This document shows, one piece after another, positions 1-10,900 of a DNA stretch of 16,211 nucleotides (position 1 is its first letter; each line of letters opens with the position of its first letter). Made by a program: the position numbers and the translations under genes. The stretch comes from an uncultured Desulfurobacterium sp. GTDB lineage: Bacteria > Aquificota > Aquificia > Desulfurobacteriales > Desulfurobacteriaceae. The notes below the pieces were generated by a model. The model had not been told where the DNA came from. It was given only the letters and a program-made list of their open reading frames with translations, and made no database searches. The stretch covers positions 1-16,211 of the forward strand of contig CAJXJV010000009.1 in assembly GCA_913055135.1 (NCBI GenBank), in the 5' to 3' direction.

Positions 1-80
1 ACAATAAACATAGCTCCTCAACTGTCCCCCCACACGTCTAAAATTCACTATAGAAGCAGGAACCCATATCCGGAGGAGAG

Positions 81-2378
81 ATGAAAAAGATTACTGTCGT
101 TAAGAGAAAAGGTGTTAGAGAACCTCTTAACATAGAAAAGATAAGGAAGGTCATAAACTGGGCAGCGAAAGGACTAAACATAAACACCCTAAAACTGGAG
201 GCAAAGCTCAAACTTCACTTCTTTGATGGAATTACAACCAGACAGATTCACGAATCCGTTGTGAATACAGCTCTCCAACTTACAACTCCAGAAGAGCCAG
301 ACTGGAGAATACTTGCTGGAAGGCTTTTTATCTTTAACCTCTACAAAGAGGTCTCTATCAGGAGGGGAACTTCAAAATTAGCTTATGTTGGTGGTGGAAA
401 GGAGTATTTAAAGGTTGTAAAAGATCTCGTAGAAAAGGGACTTTATACCGACGAAATTCTTAAAAGTTACTCAGAAGAAGAGCTCATTGAGGCTGGAGAC
501 TATCTAAAACTCGAGTACGACTTCCTCTACGACTATGCAGGAGCAAATCTCCTTGCCAAACGCTATCTCTGTATATATGAGGACTTCCCGATTGAACTTC
601 CTCAGGAAATGTACATGTCTATTGCTCTCATGCTCGCAAAAAATGAACCTAAGGAAACAAGGCTCAAAACTGCTAAAAGATTCTATGACCTGATTGCTGG
701 AAAGAAGCTCTCCCTTGCAACCCCAATTCTCATTAACCTCAGACGTCCTAATGGAAATCTCTCCTCCTGTTTCATTACAGCAATGGATGATAACCTTGAT
801 TCAATTATGTACACAGCAAACCAGGTTGCGCAAGTTTCAAAGAGAGCTGGAGGTGTTGGAGTTAATCTCTCAAGAATCAGAGCTCAGGGTTCCTGGATTA
901 AAAAGGTCTTCGGCGCAAGTGGCGGTGTTGTTCCATGGATAAGAATCCTGAACGATATAGCCGTTGCGGTAAACCAGGAAGGCAAAAGAGCTGGTGCCGT
1001 TACCGTTGCCCTTGACGTCTGGCATCTCGATATCTTCGATTTTCTTGAACTAAAGACAGAGAATGGTGACCTGAGAAGAAAAGCTTTCGACATTTTCCCA
1101 CAGGTGGTCATTCCAGATCTTTTCATGGAGAGGGTTAAGTACGACCAGGATTGGCTTCTTGTTGATCCCTATGAAGTTGAGAAGAAGTTCGGATTTAAGC
1201 TCTATGAACTCTGGGGAGATGAGTTTGAGAAGGCTTACATGCAGATCGAAAACGAGAGCTCCAAACTGAAGCTGAAAAAGAAAGTAAGAGCCAAAGAGCT
1301 CCTGAAAGAGATTCTGAAAACTCAGGTTGCCACAGGTCTTCCATACATCTTTTTCAAGGATACTGCAAACAGACTAAACCCACTTAAGCACGACGGCTAT
1401 ATTGGAAATGGAAATCTCTGTATGGAAAGCTTCTCAAACTTCAAGCCATCTAAAAGCTTCAAGACCTACATGAAGGATGGAAAGGTTATCAGTGAAGTTG
1501 AAGAACCGGGACTTGTCCACACCTGTAACCTCCTCTCAATCAACCTTGCAAACATAGAGAACGATGAGGAACTGGAAGAAGCTGTAAGAACTGCCGTTAG
1601 AATTCTTGACAACACGATAGAGCTTACAGCTCCTCCAATCCCTGAAAGCAAGCTCCACAACGACAGATACAGAACAATCGGAATTGGAACACTCGGACTT
1701 GCGGATTATCTTGCAAAGAGAGAAATACCTTACGGCAGACAATCCCTCGATGTAATAGATGAACTCTACGAGAAGATAGCCTACTACGGAATTGATGAAA
1801 GCATAAATCTTGCAAAAGAGAGAGGAAAATTCCCTGCTTATGAAGGATCAGACTGGAGTAGGGGAATAATCATTGGCAAGGACAGAGAATACCTTTCAGA
1901 AAAGACAAATCTAAAGGAAAAGTGGCTAAATCTCTTAGAAAAGCTTGAAAAGTATGGCATCAGAAACGGCCAACTCCTTGCAATAGCCCCCAACACAAGC
2001 TCTGGACTTCTTCAGGGAGCAACTCCTGGAGTTCTGCCACCGTTCAGCAGGTTCTACATCGACAAGAACCAGAAACAGGCTGTACCAATATGCCCTCCAT
2101 ACCTACGGGAGAGATTCTGGTTCTACAGAGAGAGCAAATACATGGATCAGAAAGAGGTTGTAGAGGTCATCTCAACAATCCAGAAGTGGGTCGATAGCGG
2201 AATTAGCATGGAGCTCCTCTTCAACCTCAACCTTGGAATAAGAGCAAAAGACATCTACGAAACCGTCATGTACGCATGGGAAAAAGGTGTAAAAACAATC
2301 TACTACATCAGAACTGTTCAGAAGGACAGCGAGGCAGAGCTCTCAAAGAAAGAAGAATGCATAGCCTGTGCAAATTAA
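81..2378 (+). CDS. nrdA: Ribonucleoside-diphosphate reductase, class I alpha (large) subunit
   Basis: Catalytic subunit that reduces ribonucleoside diphosphates to deoxynucleotides in the cytosol, working with the radical-generating NrdB. The 765-residue protein begins with an ATP-cone allosteric domain (about residues 1-95), followed by the ten-stranded barrel. Visible catalytic residues are Cys230 (in LSSC), the thiyl-radical Cys447 with Asn445 and Glu449 (NLCMES), and the partner Cys482 (HTCNLL). The PNTSSG phosphate-binding loop is present, as is the radical-transfer pair Tyr741-Tyr742 (TIYY). The tail ends in CIACAN, giving the Cys760/Cys763 pair that is re-reduced by thioredoxin or glutaredoxin. 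The ATG at 81 follows a strong GGAGGAGAG ribosome-binding site. nrdB follows 41 bases downstream. The active-site motifs are contiguous, so there is no intein. No convincing promoter or NrdR box was found in the 80 bases upstream, but the promoter may lie outside the window. Confidence 0.97.
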   Translation: MKKITVVKRKGVREPLNIEKIRKVINWAAKGLNINTLKLEAKLKLHFFDGITTRQIHESVVNTALQLTTPEEPDWRILAGRLFIFNLYKEVSIRRGTSKLAYVGGGKEYLKVVKDLVEKGLYTDEILKSYSEEELIEAGDYLKLEYDFLYDYAGANLLAKRYLCIYEDFPIELPQEMYMSIALMLAKNEPKETRLKTAKRFYDLIAGKKLSLATPILINLRRPNGNLSSCFITAMDDNLDSIMYTANQVAQVSKRAGGVGVNLSRIRAQGSWIKKVFGASGGVVPWIRILNDIAVAVNQEGKRAGAVTVALDVWHLDIFDFLELKTENGDLRRKAFDIFPQVVIPDLFMERVKYDQDWLLVDPYEVEKKFGFKLYELWGDEFEKAYMQIENESSKLKLKKKVRAKELLKEILKTQVATGLPYIFFKDTANRLNPLKHDGYIGNGNLCMESFSNFKPSKSFKTYMKDGKVISEVEEPGLVHTCNLLSINLANIENDEELEEAVRTAVRILDNTIELTAPPIPESKLHNDRYRTIGIGTLGLADYLAKREIPYGRQSLDVIDELYEKIAYYGIDESINLAKERGKFPAYEGSDWSRGIIIGKDREYLSEKTNLKEKWLNLLEKLEKYGIRNGQLLAIAPNTSSGLLQGATPGVLPPFSRFYIDKNQKQAVPICPPYLRERFWFYRESKYMDQKEVVEVISTIQKWVDSGISMELLFNLNLGIRAKDIYETVMYAWEKGVKTIYYIRTVQKDSEAELSKKEECIACAN

Positions 2379-2419
2379 CTAAAACCGATTTTACTGTGAA
2401 CAATTTTATGGAGGTAACA

Positions 2420-3478
2420 ATGTCTGACATAAGAAAAGAACTCATGAAACCAAGACCTATCTTTAATCCAGAAGGAAACGACGATCCCGCAAAACTGGGA
2501 ATCCTTTACGGTGACACAACAAACATTTTTAACCTTAACGTTATAAAGTACGAATGGGCGCCAAAGCTCTACAGAGTTATGATGGCAAACTTCTGGATTC
2601 CTGAGACGGTTGACCTGACTCAGGACGTTCAGGATTACAAAGAGTTAACAGATGATGAAAGACAGGCTTACGATGAAATCCTCTCCTTCCTGGTCTTTCT
2701 TGATTCCATTCAGACAACAAACATCCCAAACATTGCAGCTTACGTGAAAGCACCCGAGATAACAATTGATCTCTCCATCCACGCCTACCAGGAAGCAATC
2801 CACTCCCAGAGCTACGGTTACACAATAGAATCTGTTGTTCCTCCAGAACACAGGGAAGAGGTCTATTACTGGTGGAGAAAAGACCCTATACTCTTTGAAA
2901 GGAACAAATACATAGCTGACATCTATCAGAAGTTCCTTGAAGAACCAACAATGGAAAACTACGGAGAAGTTCTCGTTGGAAACTATCTCCTTGAAGGACT
3001 TTACTTCTACAACGGCTTTATGTTCTTCTACAACCTTGCATCCCGTAACCTTATGCAGGGAACAGCAGACATAATCCGTTATATCAACAGGGACGAACTG
3101 ACACACGTCATTCTCTTTGAACACTTCATGAAAGACCTGACAGATGAGAACTTCAAGAAGTACCTGCCGAAAGACAAAATCTATGAGATGTTCAAAATTG
3201 CAGTTGATCAGGAACAGAGGTTCAGCAAAAAAGTTATTGGAAATAAAATCCTTGGAATGAACGAAAAGTCTATTGAGGATTACACATACTACATCGCAAA
3301 TAAGAGACTGAGAGCTCTCGGACTTGAACCCATATTCCCCGATAGACCAAACCCCTACGAGCACTTAGAAAGAATCGCCGACACCGGCGGAGAGGGCAAC
3401 GTAAAAGCCAACTTCTTTGAGGCGACGGTGACTTCCTACAATCAGGCTTCTGCAGTTGAAGGATGGGATGAGATATAG
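2420..3478 (+). CDS. nrdB: Ribonucleoside-diphosphate reductase, class I beta (small) subunit
   Basis: Ferritin-like radical-generating subunit (352 residues) that passes a radical to NrdA. The dinuclear metal ligands can be read by alignment to E. coli R2: Asp95 (LDSIQ), Glu125 and His128 (QEAIHSQSY), Glu192 (LLEGLYFY), Glu226 and His229 (RDELTH). The radical tyrosine is Tyr132, so this is the tyrosyl-radical type and not a class Ic enzyme with Phe at this position. The C-terminal tail contains Tyr340, a candidate for the radical-relay tyrosine that docks on NrdA. I chose the ATG at 2420 because GGAGG (2410-2414) sits 5 bases upstream and the protein then has the usual family length. The open frame extends back to 2276, but that part only overlaps nrdA in another frame. 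The stop codon touches the terminator hairpin shared with rpoC. Confidence 0.96.
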   Translation: MSDIRKELMKPRPIFNPEGNDDPAKLGILYGDTTNIFNLNVIKYEWAPKLYRVMMANFWIPETVDLTQDVQDYKELTDDERQAYDEILSFLVFLDSIQTTNIPNIAAYVKAPEITIDLSIHAYQEAIHSQSYGYTIESVVPPEHREEVYYWWRKDPILFERNKYIADIYQKFLEEPTMENYGEVLVGNYLLEGLYFYNGFMFFYNLASRNLMQGTADIIRYINRDELTHVILFEHFMKDLTDENFKKYLPKDKIYEMFKIAVDQEQRFSKKVIGNKILGMNEKSIEDYTYYIANKRLRALGLEPIFPDRPNPYEHLERIADTGGEGNVKANFFEATVTSYNQASAVEGWDEI

Positions 3479-3501
3479 AAAAACCCCGCCAGACGGCGGG
3501 G
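3479..3501 (-). terminator. Intrinsic terminator of the rpoBC operon, between convergent operons
   Basis: A perfect 7-bp GC stem (CCCCGCC at 3484-3490 with GGCGGGG at 3495-3501, loop of 4) is followed on the minus strand by five T residues (plus-strand A run at 3479-3483). It starts 24 bases past the rpoC stop. On the plus strand the same stem would follow nrdB immediately, but the bases after it are CTCGAATGG before a TTTT run at 3511-3514, so it is a poorer terminator for nrd transcripts. Confidence 0.9.
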
Positions 3502-3525
3502 CTCGAATGGTTTTACTGGCTAAGT

Positions 3526-6500
3526 TTACTGATTCTCTTCAGCTTTTTCGCAGTAGTCCCAGGTAACTTTTCTGTACTCTTTCCTTCCTGTTCCAGCAGG
3601 GATAAGTCTTCCGATAATTACGTTTTCCTTGAGACCTCTCAGGTAATCACGTTTACCTGCAATTGCAGCTTCTGAGAGAACTCTTGTTGTCTCCTGGAAG
3701 GAAGCTGCAGAGATGAATGAGTCTGTGGAAAGTGCAGCTTTTGTTATACCTGTAAGAACGGGTCTTGCTTTCGGAGGTCTCTTGCCCTCTTTAAAGAGTT
3801 GATCTCTAACCTTCTCAAACTCCTCTCTATCAACAACCTCTTCAACAAGGAAGTTGCTGTCTCCAGAGTCCTCAATTCTGACCTTGGAGAGCATCTTTTT
3901 GATGATTACCTCGAAGTGTTTGTCGTTGATATCAACACCCTGAGCTCTATAAACAGATTGAACTTCGTCAAGGAGGAACCTTGCAACAGCTCTTTCTCCA
4001 AGGATTGTAAGGATGTCGTGTGGATTGAGCTGTCCATCTGTTAGTGGTTCTCCAGCTTTAACATAGTCTCCAGTTCTTACGTAGATGTACTTACCCTTTG
4101 GAACTTCGTACTCCCTCTTGACACCTGTTTCTGGATCAAGAATTGTGATTATCTTCTTGTTTTTCTCAGTTTCGATATAAACCTTACCGCTAATCTCTGC
4201 AAGGATAGCAGTATCTTTTGGTTTCCTTGCCTCAAAGAGTTCTGCAACCCTTGGAAGACCACCTGTAATGTCCTTTGTTCCTCCAATCTTCCTTGGAAGT
4301 CTCGCAAGCTGAACTCCAATTTCGACCTCTTCGCCCTCTTTAACCATTATCCTTGCACCGACTGGAAGAGGGTAGAAGTCAACGACGTTTCCTTCTTCAT
4401 CTAAAAGTTCTATAGTTGGTTCGTAAGGCAGTGTTCTGTACTCAAGGACAACAGGTTCTGTCTCAGAAATTGTTAGTCCAGGAATGATATCCTTGAACTT
4501 AACAGTTCCCTTCCTGAGGGCGAGAATTGGAATGGCGTGAGGATCCCATTCTGCAAGGATCTGTCCTTTCTCGACTTTCTCTCCATCCTTAACTTTGAGA
4601 ATTGCAGCGTATGGAAGGTCGTACCTTTCAAGGTGCTTACCGCTCTTTTCATCAACAACTGCAATCTTTCCAGCTCTATTGATAACAACTGGATTTCCTT
4701 CCTTATCAGTAATAGTGTTGACATCAAATATCCTTACAATACCGTCGTGCTTAGCTCTGTACTCGGAGATTTCCGCACCGCGCATAGCGATACCACCGAT
4801 GTGGAACGTACGCATCGTCAGCTGAGTACCCGGTTCACCGATGGACTGTGCAGCGATGATACCGACAGCTTCACCAAGCTGAACAGGTCTTCTCCTTGCA
4901 AGGTCTCTACCGTAACACTTTGCACAGACTCCAAATGGTGCACGGCAGGTAAGGACAGACCTTATCTTAACTGAGTCAATTCCGAGGTCTTCAATTCTCT
5001 CTGCAATTTCGTCTGTAATCTCTTCATTCTTTCTAACCAAAATTTCTCCTGTTACAGGATCAACAATATCTTCTGCTGCATACCTTCCAGCAATCCTCTT
5101 GGAGAGAGGAATAACGATTTCGCCAGCCTCAATCAGCGCAGAGACTTCAATTCCATCATCACATCCACAGTCTTCCATCGTAACGATAACATCCTGTGCA
5201 ACGTCTGCAAGTCTTCTTGTTAGATAACCAGCGTCAGCAGTCTTTAATGCAGTATCTGCAAGACCTTTTCTTGCACCGTGGGTTGAGATGAAGTACTCCA
5301 GAACTGTCAGACCTTCACGGAAGTTGGAAATAATTGGTGTTTCAATAATTTCACCGGAAGGCTTAGCCATAAGACCTCTCATACCGGCAAGCTGTCTGAT
5401 CTGTGTCTGGCTACCACGAGCTCCGGACTGGAGCATCATGAATACCGGGTTGAAAGTTCCATCGTTTGGAAGTCTTCCACGGGAGTCAAGGTCGTGACTC
5501 TTCATGTACTCCATCATGTCTTTTGTAAGCTGCTCTGTAACCCTTGTCCATATGTCAACAATCTTGTTGTAACGCTCATCTTTAGAAAGAAGCCCTTTTC
5601 TGTATCCTTCTTCAATTTCGGCAACTTCTTTTTTGGCTTTCTCGATAACCTCCTTCTTGGATGGTGGTATGTGAAGGTCATCAATTCCGATTGAAAGTCC
5701 GCCGAGTGTAGCCTGAATGAAACCAGCTTCTTTGATCCTGTCAAGCATATCAACCGTAATCTCGTTTCCGAGCTTCTTGTGGATGTCTGCAATAAGCCCG
5801 GCAACGGCTTTCTTGGTCATTACTTTGTTTACGAATGGATAATTCTCTGGAAGGAGTGTATTGAACTTAACCCTTCCAACTGTAGTTGTGATTATCTCTG
5901 GCTTTCCTGAGCTGGTCTTATTTCCTGGAATTCTTACTTTAATCCTTGCGTGGAGTTCAACTTCTCCAAGGGCAAGAGCTTTTAGAACTTCATCTATGGA
6001 AGCAAATGCTTTACCTTCGCCTTTAGCTCCGGGCTTTTCAAGGGTCATGTAGTAGAGACCCAATACCATGTCCTGTGATGGAACTGCCAGTGGCTTTCCA
6101 TGAGCTGGTGAGAGGATGTTCTGTGTTGAGAGCATGAGTGTGTAAGCTTCAAGCTGTGCCTCCAGGGAGAGTGGAACGTGGACAGCCATCTGGTCACCGT
6201 CAAAGTCTGCGTTGAATGCAGTACAGACAAGTGGATGGAGCTTGATAGCTTTACCTTCAACAAGAACTGGTTCAAATGCCTGAATTGATACCCTGTGGAG
6301 TGTTGGAGCACGGTTCAGAAGAACCGGATGTTCTTTGATAACCTCTTCGAGGCACTCCCAGACCTCCGGCTCCTGCCTTTCAACCATCTTCTTGGCTTGC
6401 TTTACTGTGTTGGCGTAACCCTTTTCTTCAAGTCTTCTATAGATGAAAGGCTTAAAGAGTTCAAGAGCCATTACCTTTGGAAGACCGCACTGGTGCATTT

Positions 6501-7938
6501 CAAGTTCAGGACCGATAACGATGACAGCACGACCTGAGTAGTCAACCCTCTTACCTAAGAGGTTCTGTCTGAACCTACCCTGCTTACCCCTTAGAACGTC
6601 GGAAAGGGACTTAAGTGGATGACCTTTTGAGCTCTTAACAGGTCTTCCTCTTCTGCCGTTATCTATGAGAGTGTCAACAGCTTCTTGAAGCATACGCTTT
6701 TCGTTTCTGATAATGATGTCTGGAGCATCAAGTTCAATGAGCCTTTTAAGCCTGTTGTTCCTGTTTATAACCCTTCTGTAGAGATCGTTAAGGTCAGAAG
6801 TTGCAAATCTTCCACCTTCAAGAGGAACAAGTGGACGGAGTTCCGGTGGAAGAACCGGAAGGACTTCGAGAACCATCCACTCAGGCTTGTTGTTTGAGTT
6901 GAGGAAGGACTCAACGGTTTTAAGCCTTCTAACTAACTTTTTAAGTTTGGCTTCTGTTGTGTCTTTTCTCGTTGCTCTTCTTATCTCTTCTTTGAGGAGT
7001 TCCTTGCTCTGGATCTTACCCTGTTCAACTAAGAAGTCAACGTACCAGTCAAGAGCTCTTCCGCCCCTCTCAACTTCGATGTTTACTTTATCCTTTAAAA
7101 CTTTGTATTCGTTGTACTCAATTATCTGTCCCTTCTCTAAGTTTGAATCGCCCGGATCTGTAACGACGACAAGGACGTTCTTTACAATACCAACGATTGT
7201 ATCTTCAGAGAGCCCTGTATAGTAGGAAATTGTTTCAACCGCAGCCTTAAATACGTTTGGAAGTCTTTTCTGGAGGTCTGCGTTGATGGAGCTAATCTCA
7301 CCGGAGTACATCTTTATCTCTTCGCGGAGCTCCTCAGCAAGCTCCTCAATGTCAACCCTCTTTAGAGCTTCTTTTATGCCGGCAGCGCCGATGCCAACTT
7401 CAAAGGCATCTTCACCTAATTCTTCTACTTTTTCTCTGTACTCCTCTTCTGTAAGGATCTGGAATTTCTTGAGACCGGTTTCCTCTTCGTCACCTGGATC
7501 AAGAACGATATAACTCTCAAAATAGACGACCCTTTCCACTTCCCTGACAGAAAGCCCTAAGAGAGCACCAATCTTACTGGGAACAGATTTCACATACCAG
7601 ATGTGAGTACAAGGAGCGGCAAGCTCAATATGTCCGAATCTCTTTCTTCTCTCCTTGGAAAGTGTTACTTCAACACCACATCTATCACAGATAACCCCCG
7701 CATATTTAGAACCTCTGTACTTTCCACAGAGACACTCCCAGTCTCTGATTGGACCAAAGATCCTTGCACAGAAAAGACCATCTCTTTCTGGCTTTAGTGT
7801 TCTATAGTTAAGAGTTTCGGGAAGCTTTACCTCACCGTAGGAACACTCTCTGATTTTCTCAGGTGAAGCAAGTCCAATTTCTATTGCATCAAAGTCAAAA
7901 GTTTTTGGCTCTTCAGAGAAGACAATTTCTTTCTTCAC
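3526..7938 (-). CDS. rpoC: DNA-directed RNA polymerase beta-prime subunit
   Basis: Largest catalytic subunit of RNA polymerase; it holds the active-site magnesium and the clamp. With the GTG start the protein is 1470 residues. The N-terminal zinc ribbon has Cys69, Cys71, Cys84 and Cys87 (E. coli 70, 72, 85, 88). The catalytic NADFDGDQ motif has Asp578, Asp580 and Asp582. The second zinc site is Cys924, Cys998, Cys1005 and Cys1008. A bridge-helix segment ([14 protein letters not shown]) and the trigger-loop His1046 (TFHIGG) are present. An insertion of roughly 160 residues follows the trigger loop before GGTKDITGG, corresponding to the SI3 insertion of proteobacteria. The frame is open back to a TTG at 8004 inside rpoB, but I prefer GTG at 7938: GAGGAGGA sits 8 bases upstream and the numbering then matches E. 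coli almost exactly, while the extra 22 residues resemble no RpoC start I know. It is the last gene of the operon and ends before a strong terminator. Confidence 0.96.
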   Translation of the reverse strand: MKKEIVFSEEPKTFDFDAIEIGLASPEKIRECSYGEVKLPETLNYRTLKPERDGLFCARIFGPIRDWECLCGKYRGSKYAGVICDRCGVEVTLSKERRKRFGHIELAAPCTHIWYVKSVPSKIGALLGLSVREVERVVYFESYIVLDPGDEEETGLKKFQILTEEEYREKVEELGEDAFEVGIGAAGIKEALKRVDIEELAEELREEIKMYSGEISSINADLQKRLPNVFKAAVETISYYTGLSEDTIVGIVKNVLVVVTDPGDSNLEKGQIIEYNEYKVLKDKVNIEVERGGRALDWYVDFLVEQGKIQSKELLKEEIRRATRKDTTEAKLKKLVRRLKTVESFLNSNNKPEWMVLEVLPVLPPELRPLVPLEGGRFATSDLNDLYRRVINRNNRLKRLIELDAPDIIIRNEKRMLQEAVDTLIDNGRRGRPVKSSKGHPLKSLSDVLRGKQGRFRQNLLGKRVDYSGRAVIVIGPELEMHQCGLPKVMALELFKPFIYRRLEEKGYANTVKQAKKMVERQEPEVWECLEEVIKEHPVLLNRAPTLHRVSIQAFEPVLVEGKAIKLHPLVCTAFNADFDGDQMAVHVPLSLEAQLEAYTLMLSTQNILSPAHGKPLAVPSQDMVLGLYYMTLEKPGAKGEGKAFASIDEVLKALALGEVELHARIKVRIPGNKTSSGKPEIITTTVGRVKFNTLLPENYPFVNKVMTKKAVAGLIADIHKKLGNEITVDMLDRIKEAGFIQATLGGLSIGIDDLHIPPSKKEVIEKAKKEVAEIEEGYRKGLLSKDERYNKIVDIWTRVTEQLTKDMMEYMKSHDLDSRGRLPNDGTFNPVFMMLQSGARGSQTQIRQLAGMRGLMAKPSGEIIETPIISNFREGLTVLEYFISTHGARKGLADTALKTADAGYLTRRLADVAQDVIVTMEDCGCDDGIEVSALIEAGEIVIPLSKRIAGRYAAEDIVDPVTGEILVRKNEEITDEIAERIEDLGIDSVKIRSVLTCRAPFGVCAKCYGRDLARRRPVQLGEAVGIIAAQSIGEPGTQLTMRTFHIGGIAMRGAEISEYRAKHDGIVRIFDVNTITDKEGNPVVINRAGKIAVVDEKSGKHLERYDLPYAAILKVKDGEKVEKGQILAEWDPHAIPILALRKGTVKFKDIIPGLTISETEPVVLEYRTLPYEPTIELLDEEGNVVDFYPLPVGARIMVKEGEEVEIGVQLARLPRKIGGTKDITGGLPRVAELFEARKPKDTAILAEISGKVYIETEKNKKIITILDPETGVKREYEVPKGKYIYVRTGDYVKAGEPLTDGQLNPHDILTILGERAVARFLLDEVQSVYRAQGVDINDKHFEVIIKKMLSKVRIEDSGDSNFLVEEVVDREEFEKVRDQLFKEGKRPPKARPVLTGITKAALSTDSFISAASFQETTRVLSEAAIAGKRDYLRGLKENVIIGRLIPAGTGRKEYRKVTWDYCEKAEENQ

Positions 7939-7944
7939 TACCGA

Positions 7945-7953
7945 TTCCTCCTC
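7945..7953 (-). promoter_or_regulatory. Ribosome-binding site that decides the rpoC start
   Basis: On the minus strand the bases read GAGGAGGAA, with 8 bases between the GGAGG core and the GTG at 7938. The TTG at 8004 has no comparable site. The neighbouring ATG overlapping this element is out of frame and stops after five codons. Confidence 0.8.
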
Positions 7954-7965
7954 ATGGGGTTTAAA

Positions 7966-7982
7966 AGCCCCCGAAAGGGGCT
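7966..7982 (-). promoter_or_regulatory. Hairpin in the rpoB-rpoC spacer, attenuator-like
   Basis: In the 49 bases between the rpoB stop and the rpoC GTG, the minus strand forms AGCCCC, a 5-base loop (TTTCG) and GGGGCT, followed by TTT. This resembles a weak intrinsic terminator or an RNA-processing stem. The G run could instead pair with the CCCC at 7956-7959 next to the rpoC ribosome-binding site, giving a mutually exclusive 4-bp fold. The function is inferred; only the structure is seen. Confidence 0.55.
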
Positions 7983-7987
7983 GGAAA

Positions 7988-10900
7988 TTACTCTTCCTCT
8001 TCAAGCTGCTTTATGAACTTAACATCAAGGGCTAATGCTTTAAGCTCTCTTACGAGAACATTGAAGGATTCAGGAAGGCCCGGTTCAAAGGAGTATTTAC
8101 CTTTAACGATTGCCTCATAAACTCTTGATCTACCTTCAACGTCATCAGATTTAACAGTTAGCATCTCCTGGAGTGTATAAGCAGCGCCGTACGCTTCAAG
8201 TGCCCACACTTCCATCTCACCAAATCTCTGTCCACCAAACTGTGCCTTACCGCCAAGCGGCTGCTGCGTGATAAGGGAGTAAGGACCTGTTGACCTTGCA
8301 TGGATTTTATCGTCAGCAAGGTGGATGAGTTTAAGCATGTACATGTAACCAACAGTTACATCTTGATCAAAAGGTTCGCCTGTTAGACCGTCGTAAACCT
8401 TAAGTCTTCCGGTTTCAGGAAGTCCGGCGCGCCTTAATAGTTCTTTAATCTCTTCTTCTTTAGCACCGTTGAATATTGGAGATTCAAACCTGATACCCTT
8501 GCTTAGCTTTTTGGCAACCGCCTTGAGTTCATCGTCAGAAAGGGAGTCAATGAGTTTACTGATTCTTTCATCATTGTAGATAGCCTTAATCTCCTCTCTG
8601 ACCTTGTCAAGTCCGGCTTTCATCAGCTTTTCAATTTTTTCACCAAGAGCCTTTGCAGCAAGTCCAAGGTGAACTTCAAGTATCTGTCCAACGTTCATAC
8701 GGGATGGCACACCAAGTGGGTTGAGGACAATATCAACAGGTGTACCATCCTCAAGGAATGGCATGTCCTCGACAGGTCTGATTTGAGAGATAACACCTTT
8801 GTTACCGTGGCGACCCGACATCTTGTCGCCGACCGTGAGTTTTCTCTTTGTAGCTATGTAAACCTTAACCTTCTTGTTAACTCCTGCCGGGAGGTCATGT
8901 CCCATTTCAAGGGCAGCCTTTTTCTCCTCGTAGATGTTCTCAACGAGGGCAATCTTGTCAACAGCTCTGAGTCTTATTCTCTTGAGCTCCTCAGCGGCTT
9001 TCTCATCATCGATGATTGAAGGCTTCCTGAGGGCAAAGAAAACCATTTGTTCAACCTTTCCTTCTGTAACTGTATCGCCAGCAGAGAGGATGAGGTTTCC
9101 TGCCGCATCAAAAACGTCCTCTTTAACTTTCTTTCCAAGGATAATCTCAGCAGCTTTTCTGTCCCTATCTTTCTTGATGAGAGCAATCTCTTCCTGCTTC
9201 TCTCTTTCAAGTCTCGCTTTTTCCTCAGCTTCTATGAGCTGGGTTCTTGGATCTTTCTTCTCACCCTTTCTTGAGAGGATCTTGACATCTATTACAACCC
9301 CTTCAACACCATGTGGAACGTAAAGAGAAGAATCCTTAACTCCCTTAGCTTTCTCACCAAAAATTGCCTGGAGGAGCTTCTCTTCTGGAGTTAAAACCTG
9401 TTCTCCCTTAGGAGTAACTTTTCCGACAAGGATGTCTCCAGGTTTAACGTAGGTACCGATTCTTACAATTCCGGATTCATCAAGGTTTCTGAGGAGAGAT
9501 TCAGAAACGTTAGGAATATCCCTTGTGATTTCCTCTCTACCGAGCTTTGTCTCTACAGCTTCACACTCAAATTCCTGTATGTGAATAGATGTATAGACAT
9601 CGTCTTTAAGGAGTCTTTCACTAACAAGAATAGCGTCCTCAAAGTTGTAACCTCTCCATGGCATGAAGGCAACTAAAACGTTCTTTCCAAGAGCCAACTC
9701 ACCATTATCCATAGAAGGACCATCGGCAATTATCTGACCTTTCTTAACCCTTTCACCCTTCCTGACAATAGGTCTCTGGTTAATACAGGTCTTCTGGTTG
9801 GACTTCTGGAACTTCTTGAGTTCGTAAACGTCAAACCCAGTATCTACAGAGATTCCACCTTCCTCTATCTCTTCAGGGTCAACCCTTACGATAATCTTGT
9901 CTGCAGTTACGCTCTCAACGACTCCGGATCTTCTGGCAACTACAGCACTACGACTGTAGAGAGCAACCTCTTTTTCCATTCCGGTTCCGACAAATGGCGC
10001 CTCTGTCTTTATGAGAGGCACAGCCTGACGCTGCATGTTTGAACCCATGAGGGCACGGTTAGCGTCGTCATGCTCAAGGAACGGAATCAGAGATGAAGAA
10101 ACAGAGAATACCTGCTTTGGAGAAACGTCCATAAACTGGACTTCCTCTCTTTTCACAAGCTTAAACTCTGCCTTGTGCCTTGCCATTACAGTATCGGCAG
10201 CAATGTAGCCGTTTTCATCAACAGGAGCGTTAGCCTGAGCAATTACAAAGTTTTCCTCTTCTTCAGCAGTCATATAGACTATTTCATCTGTAACCTTTCC
10301 GTTTACAACCTTTCTGTAAGGTGTTTCAAGGAAGCCAAGCCAGTTTATCCTTCCGTAGGTCGTCAGTGAGTTGATAAGACCGATGTTCTGTCCTTCTGGT
10401 GTCTCGATTGGACAGATACGGCCGTAGTGGGATGGGTGAACGTCACGAACTTCAAACCCTGCCCTTTCCCTTGTGAGACCACCAGGACCAAGAGCAGAAA
10501 GTCTTCTCTTGTGAGTTGTCTCAGCAAGTGGGTTTGTTTGATCCATGAATTGACAGAGGGAAGTAAGTGTGAAGAACTCCCTGAGTGGATTGAGGGCAGT
10601 TCTTGGATTGATGAGATCCTGTGGCATTACAGAATCAATGTCGGCAATGGCAAGTTTCTCTTTTACAGCTTTTTCTAACTTAAAGAGACCGGATTTAAAT
10701 GCAATTTCTGCAAGTTCTCCAACACCTCTAACCCTTCTGTTTCCAAGGTGGTCAATATCGTCATATTCTCTTAAGCCTGCATGAACCTCAAGGAGTGCCT
10801 TAACTGCACCTACAATATCAGCCTTATGGAGAATTCTTCCTGCATCGTCGTAGTCGGGCTCAACAGGAATTTCATCTATGTCAAGGGATGCAAGTTTTAG

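Noticed and set aside
49-54. TATAGA as a possible -10 box upstream of nrdA
   Set aside because: No -35-like hexamer lies 15-19 bases upstream, where there is a C run, so the match is not better than chance.
81-2378. Intein in NrdA, as known in some thermophile reductases
   Set aside because: The Cys447 active-site motif and the PNTSSG loop are uninterrupted and the protein has normal length.
2276-2419. N-terminal extension of nrdB starting at 2276
   Set aside because: It overlaps nrdA in another frame, has no family likeness, and the ATG at 2420 has a strong ribosome-binding site at 2410-2414.
2645-3364. 239-codon open frame on the minus strand, antisense to nrdB
   Set aside because: It is the mirror of a strongly conserved coding frame, has a low-complexity hydrophobic composition and shows no recognisable domain.
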